Positions 1-7,401 are shown, counted from the stretch's first letter. The stretch is DNA of 9,867 bases from Nostoc sp. CHAB 5715 (GCF_020829685.1 NZ_JAIVFR010000160.1:1-9867); one strand, 5' to 3'. Notes: generated by a model not told the origin, from the letters alone. Numbers and translations are program-made.

Positions 1-2918
1 GTCAATTAAATATTGCCGTTTTTTTAAATGTTAACTCAGATGAATCTTTTGCCAAAGAACTGATTGATTATTTGTTTAAGCAAAATAAAAAAAACTCCCT
101 TTGTCTACTTTGCGGAGTACTTGAAAATGAGATCGAAATAGAAAATCTTGGAGAAGATGTAAAAATTGATTTTAGAGATTTTCGAGAAAAAGTTTGTAAT
201 TTAAATAATAGTTTAAACAACAATAAAAATTCAAGTATTAGTTTAAAAGAACGGCAATATTTAATTGACAAGGTTTCTGAATCTAGAGTTGACCCATTTA
301 TAAAAAATAATGAACTTATTAACGAGGAGTTAATTCCAATTGGTTTAGAAAAACTACCAAGAGTCAGGACTCCTCAAGAGAAGGAACTTTTGGAGAGGGA
401 AGGACGTTTAGTTGACGAGCCGCCACAAAAACTAGGTTCAGGTACCAAGATTATTAACATCTTTGACCAAATGGGTAATGAGAGAACGCTGCTTATCCTG
501 GGTGAACCTGGATCGGGTAAGACTACAATTCTAGCGGAACTGACTAAGGAGCTAAGTGAACGTGCTAAAACAGATAACAACCTTCCAATTCCTGTAATAT
601 TAAACCTTTCTTCTTGGAAGGAGAGCCAGAGCATTGATAAGTGGATTGTAAAGCGATTAACAGAATTTTATAAAGTTCCTAAAGATAAGGGTCGATTGTT
701 AGTCTCTAATCAAGAACTGCTTTTGCTAATTGATGGTTTTGATGAAATAAAATCAGAATACCAAAATTTCTGTGTTGAAGAGTTGCTTAATTTTATTAAT
801 AAAAATGAAGAGATAAAGATTGTTATATGTAGTCGTACAGGCATAAAAAGAGAAGAATTGCTTGAAAAATTAACATCTAGGATTGCAGTCCGATTACAAT
901 TTCTCAGTGAAGAAGAAGCTTATGGGTATCTGGATAAGGAGGATTCTGTCCCTACTGATTTCAAAGATTCAATTAAGAAGGAAGATGAGCTACGAAAAAT
1001 AATAATAGTACCTTTATTCCTCTATCTTATAATTGATATTTACAAATCTAAAAAGTCACAGGATACAGTATTTTCATTAGAAGGTGGCACTGAGAAAATA
1101 CGGAACAAAATATTTTATAAATATATTGAAAAGGAGTTGAATAAATGGAAAGGTACTCGTAACCACCCAAAAGAAAAAGTTGAAAATTGGCTAATTTGGC
1201 TAGCCAAGCAAATGAATCAAGAAAGTCTGGAAGCTTTTTTAATTGAAAAGTTGCAACCTAAATGGTTGTCTCTACCACCCGAGGAAGTAACGAAATTACC
1301 CCAAGACGCTTCGGTTGAGGTAGGGGAAGCAGAGGGAGAGAAAAAAGACTTATCCGAACCGTATTCTATTCAAAAAATAATGTATCGTACTGGAGTAAGG
1401 TTAATTGTAGGACTTTTATGTGGACTGTCTTGTGGATTACTCTCGGAGACACTAAATTATGATCCTAACACCAATTTTCTGCTTTCATTGATTAGTCATG
1501 TAATTTTTGGATTAATATCTGGACTGCTATCTGGATTACTATTAGGACTGATATCTTTGTGGCTTGAATATTTCGAGTCTAGCTTGATATCTTGGTTGCC
1601 AAAGATAGACGATAAACTGATACGTATATTGAGGTTTGTACTGATTGGATTTATATTTGGGTTAATACGTTGGGGAGTTAGCCTGCTAATAGAACAAGAC
1701 AAAATCCAACCTTTAGATGCAATTATCTTTGGGGGTCTTTCAGGATTTATTTTTTCTTATCGGTTAAACTGTCAGAAGATAGAAACTGTAGAGCGTATTG
1801 AGTTTTACCCCCAATATTTTATAAGAAATTTAAGATTTGGAATGTTAATTGGTTTCCTTTCTGGGATAACTATGCTGTCGATTGGAATAGTTGCTGAACT
1901 GATTAAGGACGATAATACGCCATTTATAAATTCTAGTATTAGGGATACTTTAAAAGGAGTAATGACGCTATTAGTAAATCCCTGGCTCATGAATTTTTTA
2001 AAAAAAGCGGTAGAGCCATTAATTATTAATGAAAAACCAGATATCTTAGGGTATAGTATATTATGTGGTGTACTAGCATTTGGGCTGCTTCTTGGATTGA
2101 ATCTGTGGGTAATTGTTGGATGGAGAAGAATCAAAGTAATTTTTCGATTCAAAAGAATCCAAAGACGTAACGGCAATAGAGTCAACAGAACACATAGAAG
2201 CATTTTACCTCCCTTATTTATTAATTTAATAATTTCTTCTTTTGTTTCTCTATTATTTGTATATTTCAGCTTTACAAATAAAGATATTATTTTGTGGATT
2301 TCGAGTTTTTGTCAAAAATTAAATGTATTATGGGGCGTATTGACTCTAGAGGTATTTGTTGGGCTACAAGTTGGAATCGGTTTAGGCTTTAGAAGAAACA
2401 ATAAAATAGAAAGTGCAACAGAACCTAATTACGGTATCATAACAACATTTTTAATTCGTTTAGGCTTTAGAAGAAACAATAAAATAGAAAGTGCAACAGA
2501 ACCTAATTACGGTATCATAACAACACGTAGAAATGCTGGAGAGATATTTCTAATTAGTGGGTTAATCTCTGGTTGTGTTAGTACTTTCTTTTGGTGGATT
2601 TACTCTAAACATCAAGAAATAATTTGGTGGATTTTTTATAAAACAGATGATAACGGCATTATTTTTGGATCAATTGTTGGACTAATGGTTGGGTTACTAA
2701 GTGGACTAGTTAATGGAGGGAATTCAGGTTTAGTTTGCATTAAACACTTCGTTCTGCGTGTCATCCTTTGCAAAAACAAGTGGATTCCTTGGAACTATGC
2801 CAGTTTCCTCAACGAAGCTGCACGAGGCTTATTGATACAAACTGGTGGTAGCTATCGTTTTAGACATGGAATGCTGCGAGAACATCTCGCTGATATGCCT
2901 TTAGAAAAAAGAAAGTGA
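1..2918 (+). CDS. NACHT-domain STAND NTPase with glycine-zipper membrane region (5' end outside window)
   Basis: The frame is open from base 3, and the first in-window start is a TTG at 72. The ~23 codons upstream (LNIAVFLNVNSDESF and onward) look coding, so the gene probably begins outside the window. Residues are numbered from TTG72. Walker A GEPGSGKT is at 144-151, the NACHT Walker B LLLLIDGFDE has its acidic cluster at 221-225, and a sensor-1-like ICSRT has its Arg near 255. From ~440 to ~890 there are many hydrophobic segments, several with glycine every fourth residue. The C-terminus carries a GGSYRFRH...LREHLA module (~925-940), resembling a conserved C-terminal element of membrane NACHT proteins. 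By family knowledge it is a nucleotide-switched signalling ATPase, possibly in biological conflict or cell death. The N-terminus may be the end of an effector-associated adaptor domain (inference). The ligand is unknown. A 26-residue unit at 2380-2525 is duplicated. Confidence 0.88.
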   Translation, partial: QLNIAVFLNVNSDESFAKELIDYLFKQNKKNSLCLLCGVLENEIEIENLGEDVKIDFRDFREKVCNLNNSLNNNKNSSISLKERQYLIDKVSESRVDPFIKNNELINEELIPIGLEKLPRVRTPQEKELLEREGRLVDEPPQKLGSGTKIINIFDQMGNERTLLILGEPGSGKTTILAELTKELSERAKTDNNLPIPVILNLSSWKESQSIDKWIVKRLTEFYKVPKDKGRLLVSNQELLLLIDGFDEIKSEYQNFCVEELLNFINKNEEIKIVICSRTGIKREELLEKLTSRIAVRLQFLSEEEAYGYLDKEDSVPTDFKDSIKKEDELRKIIIVPLFLYLIIDIYKSKKSQDTVFSLEGGTEKIRNKIFYKYIEKELNKWKGTRNHPKEKVENWLIWLAKQMNQESLEAFLIEKLQPKWLSLPPEEVTKLPQDASVEVGEAEGEKKDLSEPYSIQKIMYRTGVRLIVGLLCGLSCGLLSETLNYDPNTNFLLSLISHVIFGLISGLLSGLLLGLISLWLEYFESSLISWLPKIDDKLIRILRFVLIGFIFGLIRWGVSLLIEQDKIQPLDAIIFGGLSGFIFSYRLNCQKIETVERIEFYPQYFIRNLRFGMLIGFLSGITMLSIGIVAELIKDDNTPFINSSIRDTLKGVMTLLVNPWLMNFLKKAVEPLIINEKPDILGYSILCGVLAFGLLLGLNLWVIVGWRRIKVIFRFKRIQRRNGNRVNRTHRSILPPLFINLIISSFVSLLFVYFSFTNKDIILWISSFCQKLNVLWGVLTLEVFVGLQVGIGLGFRRNNKIESATEPNYGIITTFLIRLGFRRNNKIESATEPNYGIITTRRNAGEIFLISGLISGCVSTFFWWIYSKHQEIIWWIFYKTDDNGIIFGSIVGLMVGLLSGLVNGGNSGLVCIKHFVLRVILCKNKWIPWNYASFLNEAARGLLIQTGGSYRFRHGMLREHLADMPLEKRK
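2380..2525 (+). repeat. In-frame tandem duplication, 78-bp period, inside the NACHT gene
   Basis: Bases 2380-2447 and 2458-2525 are identical over 68 bp, with a period of 78 bp, which is exactly 26 codons. The repeated peptide begins LGFRRNNKIESATEP. The 10-bp gap encodes the join FLIR, so the reading frame is kept. Perfect identity at the DNA level points to a recent slippage or recombination event. The unit lies in a hydrophilic stretch between two hydrophobic segments. Confidence 0.97.
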
Positions 2919-2973
2919 ACTTTAGTATCCGCTACTTTCAAAATGTTGTTGAAATATACAAGGTGACGGAAAT

Positions 2974-3981
2974 ATGGTTATATTCTTAGTTCTATTTCTT
3001 TCCCTGCTTAGTTTGATTACTTACTTAGGTTATTTACGACGGGCAATGGTCGAGATACCTCAACTATGTCCATCAAGAGATATATTATTTGAGAATTATC
3101 TTAATTCTGGATTTCCTAAAGTTTCAGTGATTGTTCCAGCCTATAATGAGGCAGATAATATCCAAGATTGCATTATGTCTATTTTGGATAGCACAAGTTT
3201 ATTAGCTGATAAGTTTGAAGTTTGGGTAGTAGACGACCAGTCTACTGATAATACCCTAACAATCCTCAACACCCTTAAAAAAAATCTCAGCGATTCACGG
3301 CTGAAAATTTTGCCAGGAGAACCTCGACCAGCCGAACAAGTGTGGACGGGTAAAAACTGGGCTTGTACTCAAGCTACTAAACGAGCTTTTGGAGAATTCT
3401 TGCTCTTCATTGATGCTGATGTCCGACTGAAGCCAAGAGCAATTGAAACAGTGGTTCAAGCAGCAAAAGCAAAACAAATAGATTTATTAAATTGTATACC
3501 AGCAGTAGTTTGTGGGTCTTTAGTAGAGTGGTTGGTACAGCCACTAATGTTCATTAATCTGCTTGTTTCTTTGAACTCTGTGGCGGTAAAAGACCCTAAA
3601 ACCAAAACAGCTTTTGCAGCAGGACCTTTTATGCTGTTTCAACGCTCATCCTACGAGAAAATAGGAGGACATCAGGCAGTTGCAAGCTATGTTGCTGAGG
3701 ATGTGGCTTTGGCTCGACGCATTAAAGAGAGTGGTTTGAAGTTGCGACACTTCTTAGGAGCAAACTTAGCAAAATTAAGGATGTACCGCTCTTGGGCATC
3801 ACTTTGGGAAGGTTGGACTAAAGTTTTGTATTTGGGTGCCCAACGAAGCTTGTGGCTAATGGTATCTCTAGCTCTGCTAATGCTAAATATTTACTTGATT
3901 CCTTGGCTAGTATTAGTCATTGTGGTTAGTAAAAGTTTTTTAATTGGCTGGAAACGCTTGATTTACTGGCAATTTGTCTAG
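2974..3981 (+). CDS. Membrane-anchored family 2 glycosyltransferase, C-terminus cut off by a frame break
   Basis: The ATG at 2974 follows AGGTG at a suitable distance and lies 55 bp after the NACHT stop. Residues 1-20 form a membrane helix. The GT-A fold core runs from VSVIVPAYNEA (~50) through DDQS (87-90), WTGKNWA (124-130), the metal-binding DAD (147-149) and AED (241-243) to YRSWASLWEGWTK (271-283). C-terminal membrane helices begin near 292. The combination of WTGKNWA and the W-G-W-x-K motif resembles polytopic GT2 enzymes acting on lipid or carotenoid acceptors (CruC/CruG-like or HpnB-like). It would transfer a sugar from a nucleotide sugar to a membrane acceptor; the acceptor cannot be read from sequence. 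The frame ends early at TAG 3979-3981, and the expected C-terminus continues in the -1 frame to 4187, giving ~404 residues if joined. Confidence 0.85.
   Translation: MVIFLVLFLSLLSLITYLGYLRRAMVEIPQLCPSRDILFENYLNSGFPKVSVIVPAYNEADNIQDCIMSILDSTSLLADKFEVWVVDDQSTDNTLTILNTLKKNLSDSRLKILPGEPRPAEQVWTGKNWACTQATKRAFGEFLLFIDADVRLKPRAIETVVQAAKAKQIDLLNCIPAVVCGSLVEWLVQPLMFINLLVSLNSVAVKDPKTKTAFAAGPFMLFQRSSYEKIGGHQAVASYVAEDVALARRIKESGLKLRHFLGANLAKLRMYRSWASLWEGWTKVLYLGAQRSLWLMVSLALLMLNIYLIPWLVLVIVVSKSFLIGWKRLIYWQFV
3936..3942 (+). other. T TTT TTA heptamer at the glycosyltransferase frame break
   Basis: In the glycosyltransferase frame the codons read AGT TTT TTA ATT, so the heptamer has the canonical X XXY YYZ register of a -1 slippery site. 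A -1 slip here moves reading into the frame that stays open to 4187 and encodes the missing C-terminal helices. That frame has stops just upstream (3927-3932), so the crossover must fall in this short interval. Equally, loss of one T from a seven-T run would produce exactly this sequence. No clear downstream stimulatory structure was seen. Confidence 0.5.
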
Positions 3982-4187
3982 CTTTGATTGCTATTCTCCT
4001 CCAGTACAATTTGCGGACACTCGCAGCACAGGCATCTCATAGCTCTCCCAAATACTGGTGGCTGCATAGTTTGGGAGGTCTACTGGTTGCAGTCATTGCC
4101 ATTGCTTCAGTTATTAAGACTGAGACGGGTTGGGGTTGGACTTGGCGAGGTCGATCGCTTAAGCATCCTATTTCACCTCGTGAATGA
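3942..4187 (+). pseudogene. C-terminal part of the glycosyltransferase in the -1 frame
   Basis: Read from 3942 this frame gives NWLETLDLLAICLALIAILL and onward, ending at TGA 4185-4187. It holds two hydrophobic segments and a GWGWTWRGR tail, which is a typical ending for polytopic GT2 enzymes of the HpnB/CruC-like type. A TTG at 3984 could serve as a start, but there is no ribosome-binding site and the product would be only a pair of membrane helices. The stretch makes sense only as the continuation of the upstream enzyme, reached by frameshifting or broken off by a one-base deletion. Confidence 0.75.
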
Positions 4188-4368
4188 GTTTTGTAGCCTC
4201 AGAAGTAGCAAACTTGCCATAAAGTGATATGCATAATACAAGGTGAAAATGCACACAAAAAGTTTCCTGGAAAATGCTACTCCTAAACTTCACCCAAGTT
4301 CCATTATAAGCCCTCAGTAGCAATGAATCAGAATCTTTAAAGGTAAACTCTTTACAGGAAAATAATAT

Positions 4369-5796
4369 ATGCAGAAACAGAACTTATCAATTAGTGTAAG
4401 TCATTTTTTTCCTTTTTTAATGGTTTTCCTAGGATTTGTGGGCGTCTCGACATGGCAGTGGCAGAGAGGTTCGGTAGCTAAAGAACGCATTAGTTTTGGT
4501 GAGAAAAGTTTAATTCAAGGAAATCCTTCCTTGGATAAAAAAGCCGGGATAAAGGAAATAGAAGAAAAACGCTGGGATAAGGCACAGTCCAATTTAGAGA
4601 AATCGCTAGAAAAGAATCCTAACGATCCAGAAGCACGTATTTTTTTTAACAATGCCAAAATTGGTTCTGATGACAACAGCTACACCATTGCTGTATCTGT
4701 ACCGATTAGGAACAATATCGATGGTTCTTTGGAAATTTTGCGTGGGGTAAGTCAAGCTCAAAATGAATTTAATTCCTCTAGAGGAAAAAGTCAGTGGCGT
4801 TTGAAGGTAGCGATCGCATCGGACGATAATAATCCAGAAGTTGCTCAAGATGTTGCTACAGCCTTAGTCATCAATCCTGATGTGTTAGGTGTAGTCGGTC
4901 ATTATGCTAGCGATGTCACCATAGCAGCAAAAAATATTTATACATCCAAAAAACTTGTAGCCATTACTCCCATCAGCACTTCTGTTGACCTTACAAAAAA
5001 TTCTGACAGTTCAAAAAACTCTAAACCGTATATTTTTCGCACAGTTCCTAGTGATAGTGATAGTGCAAAGGCTTTAGGAGATTATATGTTTAATAAATTG
5101 AATACAAATAATAATGTAGCAATTTTTTATAATTCCAGTAGTAATTACAGTAAGTCTCTTAAGTCTGAGTTTATGACAGTTGTGAAAAATAAAGGAGGAC
5201 AGGTATCGAAAGAGTTTGACTTGAATGAGCAGGATTTTAATGCCGATTTGAGTGTGAAACAGGTGATTGATAAAGGTACCCAAGTACTAATGTTAGCAGC
5301 CGATACAAATACTTTACCACAAGCGCAGAAAGTAGTGGTCAGGGCTGCCAAGAAGAACCTCAATATTTTGGCAGGAGATGATGTTTACACCCCAGACACT
5401 TTGAAAGTTGGAGACGCAGCAGTTGAAATGGTGGTAGCAGCTTTTTGGCATATTGATAACGCTCCCAACTCAAACTTTGTCAATAAGTCTAAAGAGCTTT
5501 GGGGTGGTGCGACAGTGAACTGGCGAACTGCCCTTGCCTATGATGCAACACAGGCTTTGATTGATGCGATTCAACGCGCTCCAACTCGAAGTGAGGTACA
5601 ACAGTTTCTCTCCTCAGGAAAATTTAAAACTACCGGAGCTTCTGGTGATATTGAGTTTTGTCCGTCGGGCGATCGCAAGAATCCTTACATAGAACTTGTG
5701 AAAATTGTTTCCACTAACAGTTCTGATAATCTCTACAAATTTGTTCCTGTTGAGGCTTACAAAGATAAACCCTCCAGCGATTGTCCCGTTCACTGA
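4369..5796 (+). CDS. Membrane-anchored TPR plus type I periplasmic-binding-protein (branched-chain amino acid receptor-like)
   Basis: The ATG at 4369 follows AGGAAA by 7-8 nt. Residues ~13-30 form an uncleaved-looking membrane anchor. Residues ~58-95 resemble a TPR hairpin (EEKRWDKAQSNLEKSLEKNP). From ~105 a Peripla_BP_6-type domain begins with YTIAVSVPI; it contains GVVGHYASDVTIAA (174-187), AITPIST (198-204), the FRTVPSD strand (223-229), and ends near 455. This is the ligand-binding fold of Leu/Ile/Val ABC receptors, here on the outer face of the inner membrane. No permease or ATPase gene is nearby, so a sensory or scaffold role is as plausible as transport (inference). The gene ends in DCPVH-TGA, overlapping the next ORF by 16 bp in the -1 frame. 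The missing extension is a Ser/Thr/Pro linker plus SH3 domain. Confidence 0.85.
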   Translation: MQKQNLSISVSHFFPFLMVFLGFVGVSTWQWQRGSVAKERISFGEKSLIQGNPSLDKKAGIKEIEEKRWDKAQSNLEKSLEKNPNDPEARIFFNNAKIGSDDNSYTIAVSVPIRNNIDGSLEILRGVSQAQNEFNSSRGKSQWRLKVAIASDDNNPEVAQDVATALVINPDVLGVVGHYASDVTIAAKNIYTSKKLVAITPISTSVDLTKNSDSSKNSKPYIFRTVPSDSDSAKALGDYMFNKLNTNNNVAIFYNSSSNYSKSLKSEFMTVVKNKGGQVSKEFDLNEQDFNADLSVKQVIDKGTQVLMLAADTNTLPQAQKVVVRAAKKNLNILAGDDVYTPDTLKVGDAAVEMVVAAFWHIDNAPNSNFVNKSKELWGGATVNWRTALAYDATQALIDAIQRAPTRSEVQQFLSSGKFKTTGASGDIEFCPSGDRKNPYIELVKIVSTNSSDNLYKFVPVEAYKDKPSSDCPVH

Positions 5797-6149
5797 CTAA
5801 TAATAATTCAAGTCCGACCCCTACTTCTTTGCCGCTACCTACTGCAACGCCTACATTAACTAGTACACCCATATCCTCTTCTACAACTTCTCTAGCAAGT
5901 GATTCAGTATGTCGTCTCCAACCTGAGTCCCCAGAGTCGTCGTACATAGCTTATGTTGTTCCGAGTAAAGGTCTGAATTTACGAGCAGAACCACGACAAG
6001 ATTCCAAGCCTTTAAAGCTTCTTAAGTTTAATCAAAGAATTATTATTTTGAAGGAAAACGAGAATAAAACCTGGCAAAATATTTGCGTAGAAGGTAATAA
6101 CCTAAAAGGTTGGGTAAAAGCAAATAATACAAAGAAAGTTGTAGAATAA
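5781..6149 (+). CDS. Ser/Thr/Pro-rich linker plus bacterial SH3 domain, probable split-off C-terminus of the preceding gene
   Basis: The only possible start is a TTG at 5781, inside the end of the preceding gene and without a clear Shine-Dalgarno sequence. The frame itself is open from 5769. Residues ~7-40 are low-complexity Ser/Thr/Pro, as in extracytoplasmic linkers. Residues ~55-118 form an SH3b domain with the GLNLRAEP motif (64-71) and KGWVKA (109-114). Such domains usually bind cell-wall glycan or peptide and need export, yet this ORF has no signal peptide. Adding one base near 5791 would give CPVPLTNNNSS and join it smoothly to the anchored binding protein. I infer a single protein of ~590 residues broken by a one-base change. 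A translationally coupled separate protein is the alternative. Confidence 0.6.
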   Translation: MSRSLTNNNSSPTPTSLPLPTATPTLTSTPISSSTTSLASDSVCRLQPESPESSYIAYVVPSKGLNLRAEPRQDSKPLKLLKFNQRIIILKENENKTWQNICVEGNNLKGWVKANNTKKVVE

Positions 6150-6549
6150 TCTGATTTTTCACAGTTAAATAAAGCATCACTACCAAACTCCCTTTCTTAA
6201 AGGTTACAAAATCATCGTCTTGGGAGGCCGGGAATTTAGTAGTGTGAAACGAGCTTGTTTAGCCCGTACAAAAAAATGTGCAGTTTGTACTTAGAGTTAA
6301 AAAGACCGAATATTTAATACATGTTAAGCTCAACTTTATCCATTCTCCCTGAACGCGATCGCTAACGCTGAAACCTTTGTGGAACGTCGTTTTAATGTTT
6401 TTGATTTCATCGATAATCAATGACATGGAAAAAGTTTTTGCCAAAAAGCTAGGGTTTTTGCCAAATCAAGAGAACCAAGTTCTTAATTTTGGATAAAGTC
6501 GAGCTAAGAGGAAGTTTGAAAAGTCATGATTGATGTATCAAATATTTTT
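6150..6549. other. Intergenic stretch without a supported gene
   Basis: No convincing coding sequence is seen on either strand. It contains one HIP1 octamer (6355-6362) and a short direct repeat GTTTTTGCCAAA at 6434-6445 and 6454-6465 (20-bp period). No strong terminator was found after the SH3 ORF. Confidence 0.6.
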
Positions 6550-6637
6550 TTACCCCACCCTAACCCTCCCCTTATAAAGGGGAGGGAACCGGATTTTCTT
6601 GTTTTCCCCAATATATCGGGTGGATTAAGGGGGGTAA
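6550..6637. repeat. Palindromic dispersed-type repeat with C/G runs
   Basis: The core is a perfect hairpin: CCCTCCCCTT (6564-6573), loop ATA, AAGGGGAGGG (6577-6586). The outer ends are an imperfect inverted pair, TTACCCCACCCTAA at 6550 and TTAAGGGGGGTAA at 6625-6637. Closely similar C-rich/G-rich units are, from general knowledge, scattered through intergenic DNA of Nostoc-like cyanobacteria. It has the form of a small non-autonomous element. It contains no ORF of its own. Confidence 0.7.
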
Positions 6638-6705
6638 TAATTCGATTAAAATCACAATATACCACTTTTCAAACAATCTTTAAAAAACTGGTACGATCCT
6701 TCCTT

Positions 6706-6960
6706 TGTATTCTTTTCAGTTGCAAAAGTTGCTCGGTGATTTGTTCGGGTGAACCGATTAGCTGCACATTACCGCCGATCGCACTGCCAACGCCATGACG
6801 CATATTTCCCTTCTGATGCCCCCTCCAGGCGTGTGCATCGCTGCTAACGCCAGAACGTCCAGCAATTGACTGATTATCGGCATGGTCGATAATCGCCTGA
6901 GCATATTCTTCTGCCTCTTTTTCAGTTTCACGCACGACAATAAGCGGATTCAGGAGAGTG
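6706..6960 (-). pseudogene. Remnant of a luciferase-like (LLM) FMN-dependent monooxygenase, SsuD/SfnG type
   Basis: About 85 codons on the - strand read as a C-terminal section of an LLM-class flavin monooxygenase. They include NPLIVVRETEKEAEEYAQ, then DAHAWRGHQKGN, then IGGNVQLIGSPEQITEQLLQLKR. The family uses FMNH2 and O2 to break C-S bonds in sulfonates or sulfones. The N-terminal barrel half is missing, and the residues upstream are encoded by a palindromic repeat at 6997-7071. The C-terminal end after LQLKR is also lost, running into unrelated sequence and a stop near 6669. It lies downstream of the SfnB-like gene in the same orientation, as expected for a former operon partner. Confidence is high that it is a remnant and moderate on the subfamily. 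Confidence 0.75.
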
Positions 6961-6996
6961 CGGATTTGTCTAAGTAGATGGACAAAAATATTTACA

Positions 6997-7071
6997 GTCA
7001 TTGCGAGCGAAGCGAAGCAATCCCAGCCGCAAGCGAATTGCTTCATTCCGCTTCGCTCCATTCGCAATGAC
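6997..7071. repeat. Palindromic dispersed repeat (GTCATTGCGA ends)
   Basis: The element begins GTCATTGCGAGCGAAGCG and ends with TCGCAATGAC, its inverted partner. The interior also pairs (GCGAAGCG against CGCTTCGC, AAGCAAT against ATTGCTT), so the whole can fold as a long hairpin. On the - strand it is read as a fake N-terminus (MSLRMERSGMKQ and CFASLAMT), a peptide commonly produced by mis-annotating this repeat. It lies ~36 bp from the upstream limit of the monooxygenase remnant. Confidence 0.8.
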
Positions 7072-7134
7072 ATTGTGTAACTAATTCTGTCCGACTACTT
7101 ACTATTAGCGATTCAACGGTTTCGGTTGGCTGCG

Positions 7135-7393
7135 AGATCCCCGACTTCTGATAAATATAGGACTTACGCAATAACTCTCTTAGGACTTACGCAAACTTTA
7201 CGAACTCTTGGCGTTCTTGGCGTCTTGGCGGTTCGATAAATTAAGGTTTTTGGCTATTTTTGCGTAAGTCCTGTCTCTGAAACTCTTATTCCTTTGTGTC
7301 CTTTGCGTCCTTTGCGGTTCGTTTTTTCATTATTTTGCGTAAGTTCTGAAATACTCATAAAGTGGTTTTCCGTAGGTTAGAAGTCAGGGATCT
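7135..7393. repeat. Three-level nested inverted repeat (MITE-like cluster)
   Basis: The outer pair is AGATCCCCGACTTCT (7135-7149) against AGAAGTCAGGGATCT (7379-7393), matching at 14 of 15 positions. The middle pair is AGGACTTACGCAA (7159-7171) against TTGCGTAAGTTCT (7335-7347). The inner pair is AGGACTTACGCAA (7182-7194) against TTGCGTAAGTCCT (7260-7272), a perfect match. Between them lie two tandem-like tracts, CTTGGCGTTCTTGGCGTCTTG (~7206-7230) and a diverged TCCTTTGTGTCCTTTGCGTCC (~7290-7310), each ending in GCGGTTCG. No transposase is present. It fills the gap between the SfnB-like gene and the monooxygenase remnant. Confidence 0.8.
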
Positions 7394-7401
7394 GAACAAA
7401 A

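Noticed and set aside
374..634. Open frame on the - strand inside the NACHT gene
   Set aside because: It lies opposite the well-supported P-loop region and has no recognisable domain or ribosome-binding site; it is a shadow frame.
1805..2203. 132-codon open frame on the - strand
   Set aside because: It is the antisense of the NACHT membrane region, and its composition follows from the hydrophobic codons on the other strand.
4214..4239. TTGCCA and TAATAC considered as a promoter for the binding-protein gene
   Set aside because: The spacing is about 14 bp, too short for a sigma-70-type promoter, and no better pair was convincing by eye.
6564..6586. Strong hairpin considered as a Rho-independent terminator
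   Set aside because: No T tract follows directly on either strand, and the surrounding terminal inverted repeats fit a dispersed element better.
6526..6798. 90-codon open frame on the + strand
   Set aside because: It crosses the palindromic repeat and the antisense of the monooxygenase remnant; the peptide has no domain character.
7135..7393. CRISPR array
   Set aside because: The repeats are inverted and nested, with no regular direct repeat-spacer pattern.
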